A stretch of 64,000 nucleotides of DNA from an uncultured Bizionia sp. GTDB taxonomy: Bacteria; Bacteroidota; Bacteroidia; Flavobacteriales; Flavobacteriaceae. Below, piece after piece: positions 1 to 9,029 of the stretch. The translations under genes were made by a program, and so were the position numbers. The notes under the pieces are model-generated. The model made no database searches. It was not told where the DNA came from and worked only from the letters and a program-made list of their open reading frames with translations. The DNA is taken from NCBI GenBank assembly GCA_947496215.1, contig CANMCF010000008.1:111759-175758 (forward strand). The letters are read 5' to 3'. Positions within the stretch are counted from its first letter, which is position 1, and the number at the start of each line of letters is the position of its first letter.

Positions 1-292
1 CTTTCTCCTCTGCTCTTGTAAAGTCCTCGTTTTTGGATTGACCAGGCAAAATCACATCTTCATCAATTTGCATGCGCTCCACAGGTAAAATTTCCCAGTA
101 GTTGTCTTGATAAGAATCGTTAATGCTTGTCCTCCCTTTTTCCAAGGCCTCGTAACCATTGAACAGCGTATTGTATTCTGCGGTTACCGCATGAAAGTTC
201 CTACTTATGAAATTGTCTTTCTTACGAGAACAACTTGTAATGATCAAAGCAGAGACTGCTACGAATAATATTGGTTTCAGTGCTATTTTCAA
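1..292 (-). CDS. sprE: SprE/PorW-type gliding and type IX secretion lipoprotein, N-terminal part only
   Basis: The gene enters from the left edge and only about 97 N-terminal residues are present. The translation has a short hydrophobic signal ending in a lipobox (ITSC), then SRKKDNFISRNFHAVTAEYN, a stretch with the look of the N-terminus of SprE/PorW, the TPR lipoprotein needed for type IX secretion and gliding in Flavobacteriia. A Y-x-D-N-Y-W-E-I-L-P-V-E-R-M segment follows, also typical of that family as I recall it. No ATG fits the start; the best candidate is TTG at 292, just before the signal sequence. The reading frame stays open upstream to about 346, so the true start may lie slightly further out. 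The family call is from memory of family members and not from a search. Confidence 0.7.
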   Translation of the reverse strand, partial: MKIALKPILFVAVSALIITSCSRKKDNFISRNFHAVTAEYNTLFNGYEALEKGRTSINDSYQDNYWEILPVERMQIDEDVILPGQSKNEDFTRAEEK

Positions 293-417
293 CGTTGTTG
301 TATTTAGTCTAATACATAACTTTAAACTTATGCGAATATTATATATTTATTGCATAAGCACGTAAAAATAAGCATCTTTTTCAGTTTATGCCAATTAAAC
401 TAGAAAATTGAAGTGTT

Positions 418-1125
418 TTATACTTCCGCAACCTTGGAAAAATGTATTTCCAGTTCTCTTAAAGTAGCTTCGCTGGTTTTCAGATCCTTTATGACTTCAC
501 CTTTTTCCAATACCACGATGCGTTCACAAACATCCGTTACATGCAGTAGGTCATGGCTTGATATCAAAACGGTCACGCCTTTCTTTTCGGCTAGATCCTT
601 TACAATACCCTTTAGTCTAATTTGTGTGGTCGGATCCAAATTCGCAAATGGCTCATCCAAGATAATGACTTCCGGGTTTCCTATCAATGCAGCCACTATG
701 CCTGCTTTTTTCTGATTTCCCTTGCTTAAATCCCTCAAGTATTTTTTCTGACCAAGTATTTCTCCATGAAAAAAGTCTTCGAATTGAGCTAGAAGCGCAT
801 CTACGTCACTGGATTTCTGTCCTCTCAACTCCCCTATGAAATAAAAGTATTCCTCGGCCGTCAAATAACCTATCAAAAAACTTTCATCTATGAATGAAGA
901 TGTAAATGGCTTCCAGTCCTCGCTCTCATGGACCATGACCCCATTGTTCTCTATATGCCCCGTTGTTGGTTGTATCAAGTCCAACAATAAACTAAAATAC
1001 GTTGTTTTACCTGCTCCATTATTTCCGACCAATCCAAAGCTTTGTCCTTTTGGTATTTCCAGGTTTTCAATACTCAAAACTGTGGATTCGTTATATTTCT
1101 TTGAAAGATTTGATGTTGTTATCAT
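418..1125 (-). CDS. ABC transporter ATP-binding protein
   Basis: A 235-residue nucleotide-binding domain with all the expected motifs: Walker A GNNGAGKTT near residue 34, a signature of the degenerate type LSKGNQKK near 132, Walker B VIILDEP near 153 and the H-loop SSHD near 190. It probably energises the DUF5687 membrane protein encoded immediately upstream at 1147-2619, from which it is separated by 21 bases. The substrate is unknown. Short ATPases of this type in Flavobacteriia pair with one large permease and are thought to be exporters. It is the last gene of a minus-strand operon that begins with padR at 4346, so PadR probably controls it. Confidence 0.88.
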   Translation of the reverse strand: MITTSNLSKKYNESTVLSIENLEIPKGQSFGLVGNNGAGKTTYFSLLLDLIQPTTGHIENNGVMVHESEDWKPFTSSFIDESFLIGYLTAEEYFYFIGELRGQKSSDVDALLAQFEDFFHGEILGQKKYLRDLSKGNQKKAGIVAALIGNPEVIILDEPFANLDPTTQIRLKGIVKDLAEKKGVTVLISSHDLLHVTDVCERIVVLEKGEVIKDLKTSEATLRELEIHFSKVAEV

Positions 1126-1146
1126 TGTCTTGTACGTTTAATTTGG

Positions 1147-2619
1147 TTATTTCTTTTCTGAAAAGGCTGCTATCGTCTTATACTTTCCTTTTTGGTATAC
1201 GGCTTCTATTTTTCTGAATACAAAGTTCCTAAATACAATGCCGAGGACTCCACTTAAAGCCAAAGTGATAATTCCAGCTTGAAAATTGATGAGTTTGTAT
1301 GGCACATAAAACAACAGCATTGGCAATATGAACTTAGGAAGCGCTATTAGCAACTGAGTGGGATTGAAACCATTTGTGTTGCTAAAGGCCTTGGCCTTTA
1401 CATTAAGTTCCACAGGCACCCTATTCAATACACCTCCATATAGGGTTATAAACGAATTCAAACCGATGTTGAACAATGCTCCTGCCGCAATCATTCCAAA
1501 AATATCCCATCCAAAATAGATGTATGGCGTACTCAATATGAAAGAGAGTACCACCGCAAAAACCATCAAGTACCACTTGGACTGCAAATAGGTCTTATAA
1601 GGAATGTTTTGACTCATCAGCATCTTGTAATACTCGCTATCCCAAGAAGGCACCAATTGACCAAATGTCATTAAAAATCCTCCGGTAACGAACATTGAGG
1701 CGAATGCCAGAAATGCAGGCATGTTCATATAGGTTTCTTGGGTATAGAACATCAAACCATAAAACAGGAATATAAAGGACATGAACATGACTTGTCTTGG
1801 CCTTACATTCCTCCATATCAGTTTTACGTCATTCTTTATGAATGGTGCAACCGCTCCAAAACGATTCATCCAGGACAAATCCGTTGCATTTACTTCTTTT
1901 ACCTTTTTGGAAACGGCATCGTCCAAGTAAAATCCTTTTTTGATGAAATTGAAATTCACATAGTACAACCCTATCGCCCAGAGTATGGACAAAACAGCCA
2001 AATATGGATGATTGTACAAATAATTGAATGCTGCTCCTATAGGCTCAGATGCCTTGAAAACTCCATAAACCTCCAACCCTACGAAAGCTACCAAAATGGC
2101 CAATATCACATAAAAGGCCACGTTGTTCTTGTTAATCAAGAAATTGAGAAAGTTATTTGCAAACGTAATGGACACCACGGCAATAAACCAACAAAATACA
2201 TTAACCAGAGGATAGCCTTGCGTCAACAACACAATGCTAAATGGAACAAATACGAATAAAGGTAAAAAATTGAAAAAAGAAACACTTGTCTTCCCTAGCA
2301 AGTAATGAATGACGGTACTTCGTTTGATAGGTATGGTCATTAACGGCTTTACATTCATCACAGGCAACTGTTGCATAAAATAACGAATTAACAAATCGAA
2401 AAGAAACCAATAAATCAAGAAGTTATTCACTACCTGCATAGGGTCTACCGAAGGGATTGCCTTCTTTATTATAAAAAACAATCCTACTCCCAGCATGAGT
2501 GCTGCACCTCCAAAATACAGAACAGCCAAAAAGAGCAATATCTTGATTGCCAACCCCTTTTGAAAATAGGAAGCGCGTCGAAATTGTTTCCATTCCAGGC
2601 TTATAAAACGTTTAAACAT
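1147..2619 (-). CDS. DUF5687-type ABC transporter permease
   Basis: A 490-residue polytopic membrane protein with about ten to twelve hydrophobic segments. The N-terminus (F-I-S-L-E-W-K-Q-F-R-R) is characteristic of DUF5687 proteins, the membrane half of a two-gene ABC exporter in Bacteroidota. It lies directly upstream of the ATPase at 418-1125 and downstream of two HAAS-type membrane proteins, forming one co-directional unit. No substrate can be deduced. Confidence is high for a membrane transporter subunit and moderate for the exact family. Confidence 0.82.
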   Translation of the reverse strand: MFKRFISLEWKQFRRASYFQKGLAIKILLFLAVLYFGGAALMLGVGLFFIIKKAIPSVDPMQVVNNFLIYWFLFDLLIRYFMQQLPVMNVKPLMTIPIKRSTVIHYLLGKTSVSFFNFLPLFVFVPFSIVLLTQGYPLVNVFCWFIAVVSITFANNFLNFLINKNNVAFYVILAILVAFVGLEVYGVFKASEPIGAAFNYLYNHPYLAVLSILWAIGLYYVNFNFIKKGFYLDDAVSKKVKEVNATDLSWMNRFGAVAPFIKNDVKLIWRNVRPRQVMFMSFIFLFYGLMFYTQETYMNMPAFLAFASMFVTGGFLMTFGQLVPSWDSEYYKMLMSQNIPYKTYLQSKWYLMVFAVVLSFILSTPYIYFGWDIFGMIAAGALFNIGLNSFITLYGGVLNRVPVELNVKAKAFSNTNGFNPTQLLIALPKFILPMLLFYVPYKLINFQAGIITLALSGVLGIVFRNFVFRKIEAVYQKGKYKTIAAFSEKK

Positions 2620-2669
2620 ATCGTTATTTGGTTAGATTTTAATGATTAGTATCCTAAATAAAGGAATTG

Positions 2670-3302
2670 TTACAAATTATATTCAGGATATGTTTTTTCA
2701 AGAAGATTTTCTGCCTCGTTGGGCAATACCAACAAACTCACATAGCTAAACAATCTCGCCAAGGTAAAAACCACTGATACCACAACGATGCCAATGCTGC
2801 TTATGAAGGCTCCATTGATAAGATTGTCGGCATTGAATATTTGTGATATGAAAATAAACCCAACAGCGGATGCTTGCTTGAAAATAATCTCTTCCAACAA
2901 CCATTTTCGCTTGGTCATCTCCTTTTTTCTTTTGAATTCCTTATTCAATCGATTTCCCCGATAAAAGCTCCAAAAAGCCAACAAAATGAAACTAGACATA
3001 TAAAAAACATCAGCCAAAGAAGAACTGAATGCCATATAAAAGATGATAAAGATGGAAATCGTTATAAGCAGCTGTGGTAATTCAAACCACTGTTTGAAAT
3101 AATTCCATAAATATTTCCGATATCTTTTACCCATTGTCTTTTGACGTTCTTCAACAACTTCCATAAAGCCAAAGACACCAAACTTCTTAAAAGATTGAAC
3201 TCTTGCTTCTTCAGAAGACAATTCTGGTCGTTCTTCCCAAATGGCTTCGATATCATTTGTCAAGTGATCCACCAATTCGGTTTGCAAATCGTAATGCTCC
3301 AC
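2670..3302 (-). CDS. HAAS-domain membrane protein, N-terminus apparently out of frame
   Basis: The frame encodes about 210 residues from a GTG at 3302. It has an amphipathic N-terminal segment YDLQTELVDHLTNDIE, then four or five hydrophobic segments. The segment aligns without gaps to DVRLEMVDHIASDIE in the neighbouring gene at 3358-4008, placing both in the HAAS (helical, PadR-associated) group. The alignment continues upstream of the GTG through QIQGLYAFTRQHFVEHYD, so the natural protein should start earlier. The only suitable ATG (3357-3355, three bases after the previous stop codon begins) is in another frame. Removing one A from the AAAA run at 3343-3346 would join them as MKLRNQIQGLY. 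Either the gene is frameshifted or translation begins at the GTG without the first helix. Confidence 0.72.
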   Translation of the reverse strand: MEHYDLQTELVDHLTNDIEAIWEERPELSSEEARVQSFKKFGVFGFMEVVEERQKTMGKRYRKYLWNYFKQWFELPQLLITISIFIIFYMAFSSSLADVFYMSSFILLAFWSFYRGNRLNKEFKRKKEMTKRKWLLEEIIFKQASAVGFIFISQIFNADNLINGAFISSIGIVVVSVVFTLARLFSYVSLLVLPNEAENLLEKTYPEYNL

Positions 3303-3357
3303 AAAGTGTTGCCTTGTAAAGGCATACAGACCTTGTATTTGGTTTTCGTAGCTTCAT

Positions 3358-4008
3358 TTAAAGTATCTTCCCATATTTTAATTCATAATCTCTTTTAAAC
3401 TGAATTGCTGCCATTAAAAAAAGTATTGGCAACATCAAGGCAATGGATTTAATCATCAAATAGACATAGACGTATTCTCTTGAAAAGCTTGCTTCATACT
3501 TGAAGTCGAAAAGACTGAATATGCATAAGAAGAAAATCACCAACATTCCCATTAAACGCTCCAAGGCAGAATATCTCGTTCTATTCTTTTTACATATTAT
3601 TTTTACCACAGATAGCGCTCCCACATACAGACAAAAGTATACGATGCTTGCTGTGCGATTGTAGATTTCGATCTCTAGATTTTCCAGTCCCATAAAAAGA
3701 GTCAATCCTATTATTGCCACAAGCAGCAACCCCTTGAAAGACAAAAATTGCTTAAAAAGCATTTTTATTATCTTTTTGTCTGTTGCTTTTTTAAATGTTT
3801 CATGGTTATCCAATATCGACTCCTTGTTTTCTATCATATATGCTTTAAAGGCATCGTGAAAAGATTTCATGCCCCCATCATTCATTTGGCTTTCAATATC
3901 AGAAGCAATATGATCCACCATTTCCAACCTGACATCATTATAAGTGATATTGGAATTTTCAAGGTAATTGTCTATAAACCGTATATTCTCTTTTGTTAAC
4001 ATTCTCAT
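3358..4008 (-). CDS. HAAS-domain membrane protein
   Basis: 216 residues. The N-terminal ~50 residues (LTKENIRFIDNYLE then VRLEMVDHIASDIE) form a helical HAAS-like domain. Four or five membrane segments follow from about residue 95. Such proteins are commonly encoded next to PadR regulators and may sense or regulate through interaction with them; that role is inferred from context. The ATG overlaps the padR stop codon by one base (TAATG), so the two are translationally coupled. It is a paralogue of the product of the next gene downstream, at 2670-3302. Confidence 0.78.
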   Translation of the reverse strand: MRMLTKENIRFIDNYLENSNITYNDVRLEMVDHIASDIESQMNDGGMKSFHDAFKAYMIENKESILDNHETFKKATDKKIIKMLFKQFLSFKGLLLVAIIGLTLFMGLENLEIEIYNRTASIVYFCLYVGALSVVKIICKKNRTRYSALERLMGMLVIFFLCIFSLFDFKYEASFSREYVYVYLMIKSIALMLPILFLMAAIQFKRDYELKYGKIL

Positions 4009-4346
4009 TATTCCAAGCTGAATTTAGGGCTTACCAATGCTTGCATCGTTTTGATGTAGTTTTCGAGTTCTGACAACTTGTTCGTTGTTTCTTTGACTCC
4101 ACTTTCCGTCAGCTTATAATATTTTCGAAGTCTATTGTCCACTTTTTGTACCTCGACATCCAACAAACCTTCAGCTTCCAGCTTATGCAAAGCCGGATAC
4201 AGGGCTCCTTCCGTTATATTCAATTCACCTTTTGTAATTTGCTTGACCTTTTGTGTCATTTCATAACCATACATCTTATCGCTTTCATTCAAAAGCTTCA
4301 AAATAATGGTGGTTAGGCTTCCCTTGTACAATTTAGAATTACTCAT
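4008..4346 (-). CDS. PadR-family transcriptional regulator
   Basis: 112 residues forming a winged-helix DNA-binding domain. The segments LYKGSLTTIILKLLNES, MYGYEMTQKVKQ, ITEGALYPALHKLEAEGLL and RKYYKLTESG are the classical PadR signature. The length is that of the small, single-domain PadR group with a short C-terminal dimerisation helix. It is the first gene of a minus-strand operon with two HAAS membrane proteins and an ABC exporter. Its own promoter carries a long palindrome (4359-4392), which points to autorepression. The ligand is unknown. Confidence 0.93.
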   Translation of the reverse strand: MSNSKLYKGSLTTIILKLLNESDKMYGYEMTQKVKQITKGELNITEGALYPALHKLEAEGLLDVEVQKVDNRLRKYYKLTESGVKETTNKLSELENYIKTMQALVSPKFSLE

Positions 4347-4350
4347 AGTT

Positions 4351-4392
4351 CAAATATATACATAATTTACTTATGCATAAATAAATTATGTA
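4351..4392 (-). promoter_or_regulatory. padR promoter with near-perfect 34-bp palindromic operator
   Basis: A consensus Bacteroidetes -7 box (TATATTTG on the minus strand, 4358-4351) lies 5 bases before the padR ATG. It directly abuts a palindrome at 4359-4392: arms TACATAATTTA (4359-4369) and TAAATTATGTA (4382-4392) around the self-complementary core TTATGCATAA (4371-4380), with a single mismatched pair (4370/4381). The palindrome fills the spacer and the -33 position, where a bound dimer would block transcription. It also lies 67 bp upstream of the divergent reductase gene at 4459 and could affect that too. Confidence 0.65.
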
Positions 4393-4458
4393 TTATTTTT
4401 TTTCCCAATTGGTTTATTAATTCTAAACCGCTTCACTATTTTTACAAAAAAAACAACA

Positions 4459-5514
4459 ATGTCTCAATTTCATAAACTCACAATACTAAATATTCATCGT
4501 GAAACTTCTAAATGTGTCACATTAAGCTTCTCCATCCCAGAGTCTTTAAAAGATACTTTTGCTTTTAAAGCTGGGCAGTACATCACTTTAAGGGCAAACA
4601 TTGATGGCAATGACATAAGACGTGATTATTCCTTGTGTTCTTCTCCCAATAGCGGAGTAATCAAGGTGGCGGTCAAGGAAGTTGAAAATGGAACTTTTTC
4701 CAAATATGCAAACAATGAATTGAAGGAGGGAGACGTTTTGGATGTCATGCCTCCAAATGGACGCTTCACCTTCGAACCAAATTCATCCAAAACCAGAACC
4801 ATTGCTGCATTTGCAGCCGGTAGTGGGATTACTCCTATACTGAGCATAACAAAGACAATATTGGAGGAAGAACCCAACAGTTCTTTCGTTTTAGTCTACG
4901 GAAACAAAACAACCAAGGACACTATTTTCTTGAATGAATTGTTAGATCTTCAAAGCAAGTATAGCCAACGCTTGACCATTCAGTTCGTATTCAGTCAAGC
5001 ACAGGAAAATGACGCCATCTTTGGAAGAATAGAAAAAAGCACGGTGAATTTGATTGTAAAAAACAAATATAAAGACACGACCATAGATGCATTCTACCTT
5101 TGTGGCCCTGAAGCCATGATAAATACAGTAAAGGATGTCTTGACTGAAAATGAGGTTTCCGAAGATGCCATCTTTTATGAACTCTTCAAAGCAGCAAAAG
5201 CCACTCAATCGGCTCAAGAACCTAACACTACAGGAAAAACAACTATCAAAGTTATTGTTGACGATGAAGAAGCAACATTCGAAATGCCACAAAAGCAATC
5301 CATCCTCGAAGCTGCCTTGGATCAGGATCTTGATGCACCATATTCTTGTCAAGGTGGTATTTGCAGTAGTTGCATCGCCAAAGTCACCGAAGGAAATGCC
5401 ACAATGAGACAAAACAACATTCTTACAGATGGGGAGGTAGCCCAAGGATTGATATTAACATGTCAAGCACATCCAACTACAGCCAAGATTACTGTTGATT
5501 ATGATGATATATAA
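4459..5514 (+). CDS. Ferredoxin-NADP reductase-like flavoprotein with C-terminal [2Fe-2S] domain (PaaE-like)
   Basis: 351 residues in the order FAD domain, NAD(P) domain, plant-type ferredoxin domain. The FAD-binding motif RRDYSLCS is near residue 56, the NAD(P) motif GSGITPI near 122 and the C-terminal nucleotide motif LCGPEAMI near 215. Cluster ligands are C297, C302, C305 and C335 (C-x4-C-x2-C-x29-C). This is the architecture of PaaE and related electron-transfer reductases. In Flavobacteriia such genes often stand alone and are annotated as ferredoxin-NADP reductases, so a phenylacetate role is not implied; no paa genes are nearby. A decayed copy of the last ~55 bases of this gene lies at 8966-9020. 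Confidence 0.88.
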   Translation: MSQFHKLTILNIHRETSKCVTLSFSIPESLKDTFAFKAGQYITLRANIDGNDIRRDYSLCSSPNSGVIKVAVKEVENGTFSKYANNELKEGDVLDVMPPNGRFTFEPNSSKTRTIAAFAAGSGITPILSITKTILEEEPNSSFVLVYGNKTTKDTIFLNELLDLQSKYSQRLTIQFVFSQAQENDAIFGRIEKSTVNLIVKNKYKDTTIDAFYLCGPEAMINTVKDVLTENEVSEDAIFYELFKAAKATQSAQEPNTTGKTTIKVIVDDEEATFEMPQKQSILEAALDQDLDAPYSCQGGICSSCIAKVTEGNATMRQNNILTDGEVAQGLILTCQAHPTTAKITVDYDDI

Positions 5515-5640
5515 GTAGTCAAGTCCTACTTAAGACCTTCCTTGTTTTTGTATTGTGAAGGCATATGACCTGTATTTTTTTTAACATCGAGTTGAAACCG
5601 GATTTCGAATTGAAACCCGACAATACCTCAACACCCCAAA
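5515..5640 (-). pseudogene. 3'-end remnant of an AraC-family regulator gene
   Basis: Read on the minus strand, this stretch matches the last ~35 codons of the intact regulator gene at 9030-10085. Recognisable words are SGFNSKSGFNS, KKNTG and PSQYKNKEGL followed by a stop. The two halves are in different frames because of a run of eight A/T pairs near 5575-5582, so it is not functional. Together with the end of the reductase gene it forms one copy of a duplicated segment, the other being at about 8966-9150. Confidence 0.75.
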
Positions 5641-5741
5641 CTGAATAATATTCATAATTTTACCATATTGCTAGTAGGGTATTCAAAAAATGAACTGTTT
5701 AAGTAGTAAATCAATCGCTTTTTAACTCTAAAGACAGTATT

Positions 5742-8700
5742 ATGAAAACCAAAACCCATTATGTATGCCTATTGGCTGCTTTATTTTTTGTAAATATAGT
5801 ATTGTCACAAGATCGCATTTGGTCCAAAGCGTCCTTTGTTGAAGGCACACAAGGCGTATCTCTTAAAAACCTGGATTCCAATCACTATTCGCTGGTTAAT
5901 CTGAATGTTGAATTAATCAAGCAGCAATTAGCGAATGCCCCCTTAAGGAGTGTTTCCCAAAGAAAATCCAATACCATTGTTGATTTTCCGAGTATTTATG
6001 GCAAAACACAGCAATTTAGAGTTGTAGAAACTCAAATTTTCTCATCTAATGACAATATATCCCAACATCCCAACATTAAAACCTATTTAGGATCAAGAAC
6101 AGATAACTCTGGAACTAGAATACGATTTAGTGTAACTCCTTTGGGTTTAAAGGGTATGATTTCAGAACCAGGAAAAGAACCGGTTTACATTCAACCTCTG
6201 ACTAAACCCTCCAATGATCAGTATATAATTTACAATAAAGACGCAAAATCGAATACCTCGGAAACATTCGAATGTTTAACCGAAGATTTAGGTCTCTCCA
6301 AAGAAACAACAAAAAATGACATAGGCCGAAATGCAAATGATCAATTATTAAGAACATTTAGAATAGCAATATCCGTGAACCAAGAATATACTGGTTTTTG
6401 GGATGATGGAAATGCTGGAAATGGAGATGATAGGGCAGATGCCTTAGCGCAAGTCGCTTCAACCTTAAACAGAGTTAATGAGATTTTTGAAGTCGATATG
6501 GCTATTACATTCGTATTGGTAGATACAGCAGACGACCCAGCTATAGATTTAATATACTCACCAACACTTCCGGATCCTTATGGCACAAATTTAAACGCAG
6601 ATTTGATGACCAATCTAACAACTGTTGTTGGAAGTGATGATTATGATATAGGCCATTTATTTGTTTATGATGCTGCTGGTTCCACCAATGGAAATGCTGG
6701 GTGTATAGGTTGTGTATGCGAGGCTAGCAAAGGTTCTGCATATTCACAGCATAATTTTGTAGATAATAGCGGTAGTGGTGGACCTTTTTTTTCAGATTTT
6801 TTTGAGAGTTTTCTCGTACCACATGAGATGGGGCATCAAATGGGAGCAAATCACACGTTTTCCAACTCCTCAGAAGGAACTGGAGCAAATGTAGAACCAG
6901 GTAGTGGTACTTCAATAATGTCATATGCTGGTATATCCGGATCTAACAATGTACAAAATTATGGCGACCAATATTATCACTATTATAGTATTTTTCAAAT
7001 ATTAGAAAATGTGACTAGTGCTCCAAATGATTGTGCAACCACAACTACCATTACGAATAATTCTCCAGTTGCCAATGCAGGTGTAGATTATGCAATTCCA
7101 AACGGAACGGCTTTTGTTCTTAAAGGGAGTGCAACAGATGCAGATGCAGGAGACACATTAACTTACACATGGGAGCAATTAGATGATGGTGTAGTGACAA
7201 ATGATAGTTTTGGACCAACAAGTCTAACCGGAGCTCTATTTAGGTCGCGTCCGCCAAGTACTTCTCCCGATAGATACATGCCTATGTACAATAGGGTTTT
7301 AGATGGGCAATTAACAGAATCCAATCCTGTAGCCACCCTAGACAATAGTTCTTGGGAAACCGTATCTACGGTAGCACGCACATTAAGTTTTGGATTGACG
7401 GTAAGAGATCGTTCAGACTCGGATGGCGTAGGGCAAACACCTCAATCAGATCAAGACACCATGACAGTAAGTGTTGAAGGAGGAGATCCTTTTACGGTAG
7501 TTACACCACCATTTTGGGGGAGTGAAAGTACGCAAAATGTAATGTGGAATGTGGGAACCACAACCAATGCAACTATAAATTGCCAAACTGTAACCATCAA
7601 ACTATCTACAGATGGTGGCCTTACCTTTCCAACAACATTGGCGGCAAATACTCCAAATGATGGATCAGAAACAATCGCTGTACCTGCAGTCGCAGATACA
7701 GACAATGCTAGATTGCTAGTTCAAGCAACAGATAATATTTTCTATGCTTTGTCTGATAATTTTTTAAAATCTAATGTTCCTTCATTTTCTTTGAATAATT
7801 CTGATAGTGTGCGTACTGCATGTAATATCGATGCGGTTTCCTATGATGTTGATTTCTTCACCGTTAATGGATTCTCTGAGACTACAACGTTTAGTGCCAC
7901 TGGAAATCCTGCAGGTTCATCGGTTTCATTTACACCAAGTACTCTAAATGCAGACGGAATGATTGTTGCGGATGTCACAGGGTTAACTGGGGCTACAGTC
8001 GGAGATTACACAATAACCATTACGGGAACTTCGGCATCAGAAACTAAAACTATAGATGTTACATTAACAGTGGTTGATGGGGTATGTGATTCAGTTGGAA
8101 CCACGGATTATGCAACAAGTACTACCTTGGTGCAATTTGGAGACATCGACAATCCTTCTGGAAAACCATCCGGGTATAGTGATTACACATCAATTTCCAC
8201 AGACGTGACACAAGGAATGAATTATCCCATTACAGTTAATATGAATACTGATGGCAACTACACGTGTGCTAGTATGGTATGGATAGATTGGAATCAAAAT
8301 TGTATTTTCGATTCCAATGAGGTTTATGATTTAGGCAGTGCGACAAATACAGCGGATGGACCATCAGGAAATTCGCCATTGACCATTACTGTTCCCAATG
8401 ATGCTATTTCAGGGAACACGATAATGAGAGTTACTACAAAATATCAAACTGCCGCATCTTCTTGTGAAAATAGCCATGACGCAGAAGTTGAAGACTATAC
8501 GGTAAATGTTACACCGGTACTTTCGGTAGATGAGTTTGCCCCTTCTACAGCATTTACCATATACCCAAATCCAAACAATGGTGAATTCAATGTGGCATTG
8601 GATGGATCTTCTGCCAAGAACATTGAAATTTCTGTTTTCGACATTAGGGGGAGACGTGTATTTGATGAAACATATGAGAGTAATCCTGCTTTTAATGAGT

Positions 8701-8792
8701 CTGTTAACTTAGGAAACATACAATCTGGAATGTATCTATTGCAAGTTTTTGATGGTTTAAACAAACAAACAAAGAAGATCTTAGTGAAGTAA
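5742..8792 (+). CDS. Secreted M12B (reprolysin-like) zinc metalloprotease with type IX sorting domain
   Basis: 1016 residues. A signal peptide covers residues 1-22. The catalytic domain spans about 200-430 with the zinc motif HEMGHQMGANH at 361-371 (ligands H361, H365, H371; catalytic E362) and a Met-turn SIMSYAG near 393. A PKD/cadherin-like segment begins near 435 (SPVANAGVD), and a GEVED-type domain lies about 785-920 (IDWNQNC, then AEVEDYTV). The end (about 937-1016, starting FTIYPNPNNGEF and closing KKILVK) is a type A sorting domain for type IX secretion and surface attachment. It is likely a secreted protease for nutrient acquisition or host-protein degradation. The gene stands alone between two copies of a duplicated segment, indicating insertion into an older reductase/araC arrangement. 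Confidence 0.9.
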   Translation: MKTKTHYVCLLAALFFVNIVLSQDRIWSKASFVEGTQGVSLKNLDSNHYSLVNLNVELIKQQLANAPLRSVSQRKSNTIVDFPSIYGKTQQFRVVETQIFSSNDNISQHPNIKTYLGSRTDNSGTRIRFSVTPLGLKGMISEPGKEPVYIQPLTKPSNDQYIIYNKDAKSNTSETFECLTEDLGLSKETTKNDIGRNANDQLLRTFRIAISVNQEYTGFWDDGNAGNGDDRADALAQVASTLNRVNEIFEVDMAITFVLVDTADDPAIDLIYSPTLPDPYGTNLNADLMTNLTTVVGSDDYDIGHLFVYDAAGSTNGNAGCIGCVCEASKGSAYSQHNFVDNSGSGGPFFSDFFESFLVPHEMGHQMGANHTFSNSSEGTGANVEPGSGTSIMSYAGISGSNNVQNYGDQYYHYYSIFQILENVTSAPNDCATTTTITNNSPVANAGVDYAIPNGTAFVLKGSATDADAGDTLTYTWEQLDDGVVTNDSFGPTSLTGALFRSRPPSTSPDRYMPMYNRVLDGQLTESNPVATLDNSSWETVSTVARTLSFGLTVRDRSDSDGVGQTPQSDQDTMTVSVEGGDPFTVVTPPFWGSESTQNVMWNVGTTTNATINCQTVTIKLSTDGGLTFPTTLAANTPNDGSETIAVPAVADTDNARLLVQATDNIFYALSDNFLKSNVPSFSLNNSDSVRTACNIDAVSYDVDFFTVNGFSETTTFSATGNPAGSSVSFTPSTLNADGMIVADVTGLTGATVGDYTITITGTSASETKTIDVTLTVVDGVCDSVGTTDYATSTTLVQFGDIDNPSGKPSGYSDYTSISTDVTQGMNYPITVNMNTDGNYTCASMVWIDWNQNCIFDSNEVYDLGSATNTADGPSGNSPLTITVPNDAISGNTIMRVTTKYQTAASSCENSHDAEVEDYTVNVTPVLSVDEFAPSTAFTIYPNPNNGEFNVALDGSSAKNIEISVFDIRGRRVFDETYESNPAFNESVNLGNIQSGMYLLQVFDGLNKQTKKILVK

Positions 8793-8965
8793 CCATTACT
8801 ACCATATCTTTTACTAAACAACAAATGTAGAGAATTTATTGGTGTTGGACATTCTCTTTGAAGAGTTCGATAACAATATAAGGAATTTGTTTTTTGAATC
8901 CTTGACGAAGGGGGTTTCAAAAAAATCATCAGTGAATCCTACGCAAGATATTGGAAATAAAAGGG

Positions 8966-9020
8966 AATGACAAGCACATCCAACCACAGATAAGATAACC
9001 GTGTATTATAATGATAGATA
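8966..9020 (+). pseudogene. Degenerate copy of the 3' end of the [2Fe-2S] reductase gene
   Basis: The words CAAGCACATCCAAC and ATGATAGATAG correspond to CAAGCACATCCAAC and ATGATATATAAG at the end of the reductase gene (5459-5514), in the same order and spacing. Beyond this the similarity continues into the araC 3' end on the opposite strand (9017-9150 versus 5517-5640). It is too short and diverged to encode anything. It marks the right-hand boundary of the duplication that brackets the metalloprotease gene. Confidence 0.65.
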
Positions 9021-9029
9021 GACAAACTA

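Noticed and set aside
327..358. Inverted repeat CTTATGC ... GCATAAG (18-base spacer) between sprE and the ABC gene, sharing half-sites with the PadR palindrome
   Set aside because: Arms are only 7 bp in very AT-rich DNA and no promoter element could be matched; a second PadR site is possible but unsupported.
1738..2259. 173-codon plus-strand open frame
   Set aside because: Lies wholly antisense inside the DUF5687 permease gene, with composition expected of a shadow frame.
4942..5445. 167-codon minus-strand open frame
   Set aside because: Antisense to the [2Fe-2S] reductase, whose motifs and cysteine spacing are intact.
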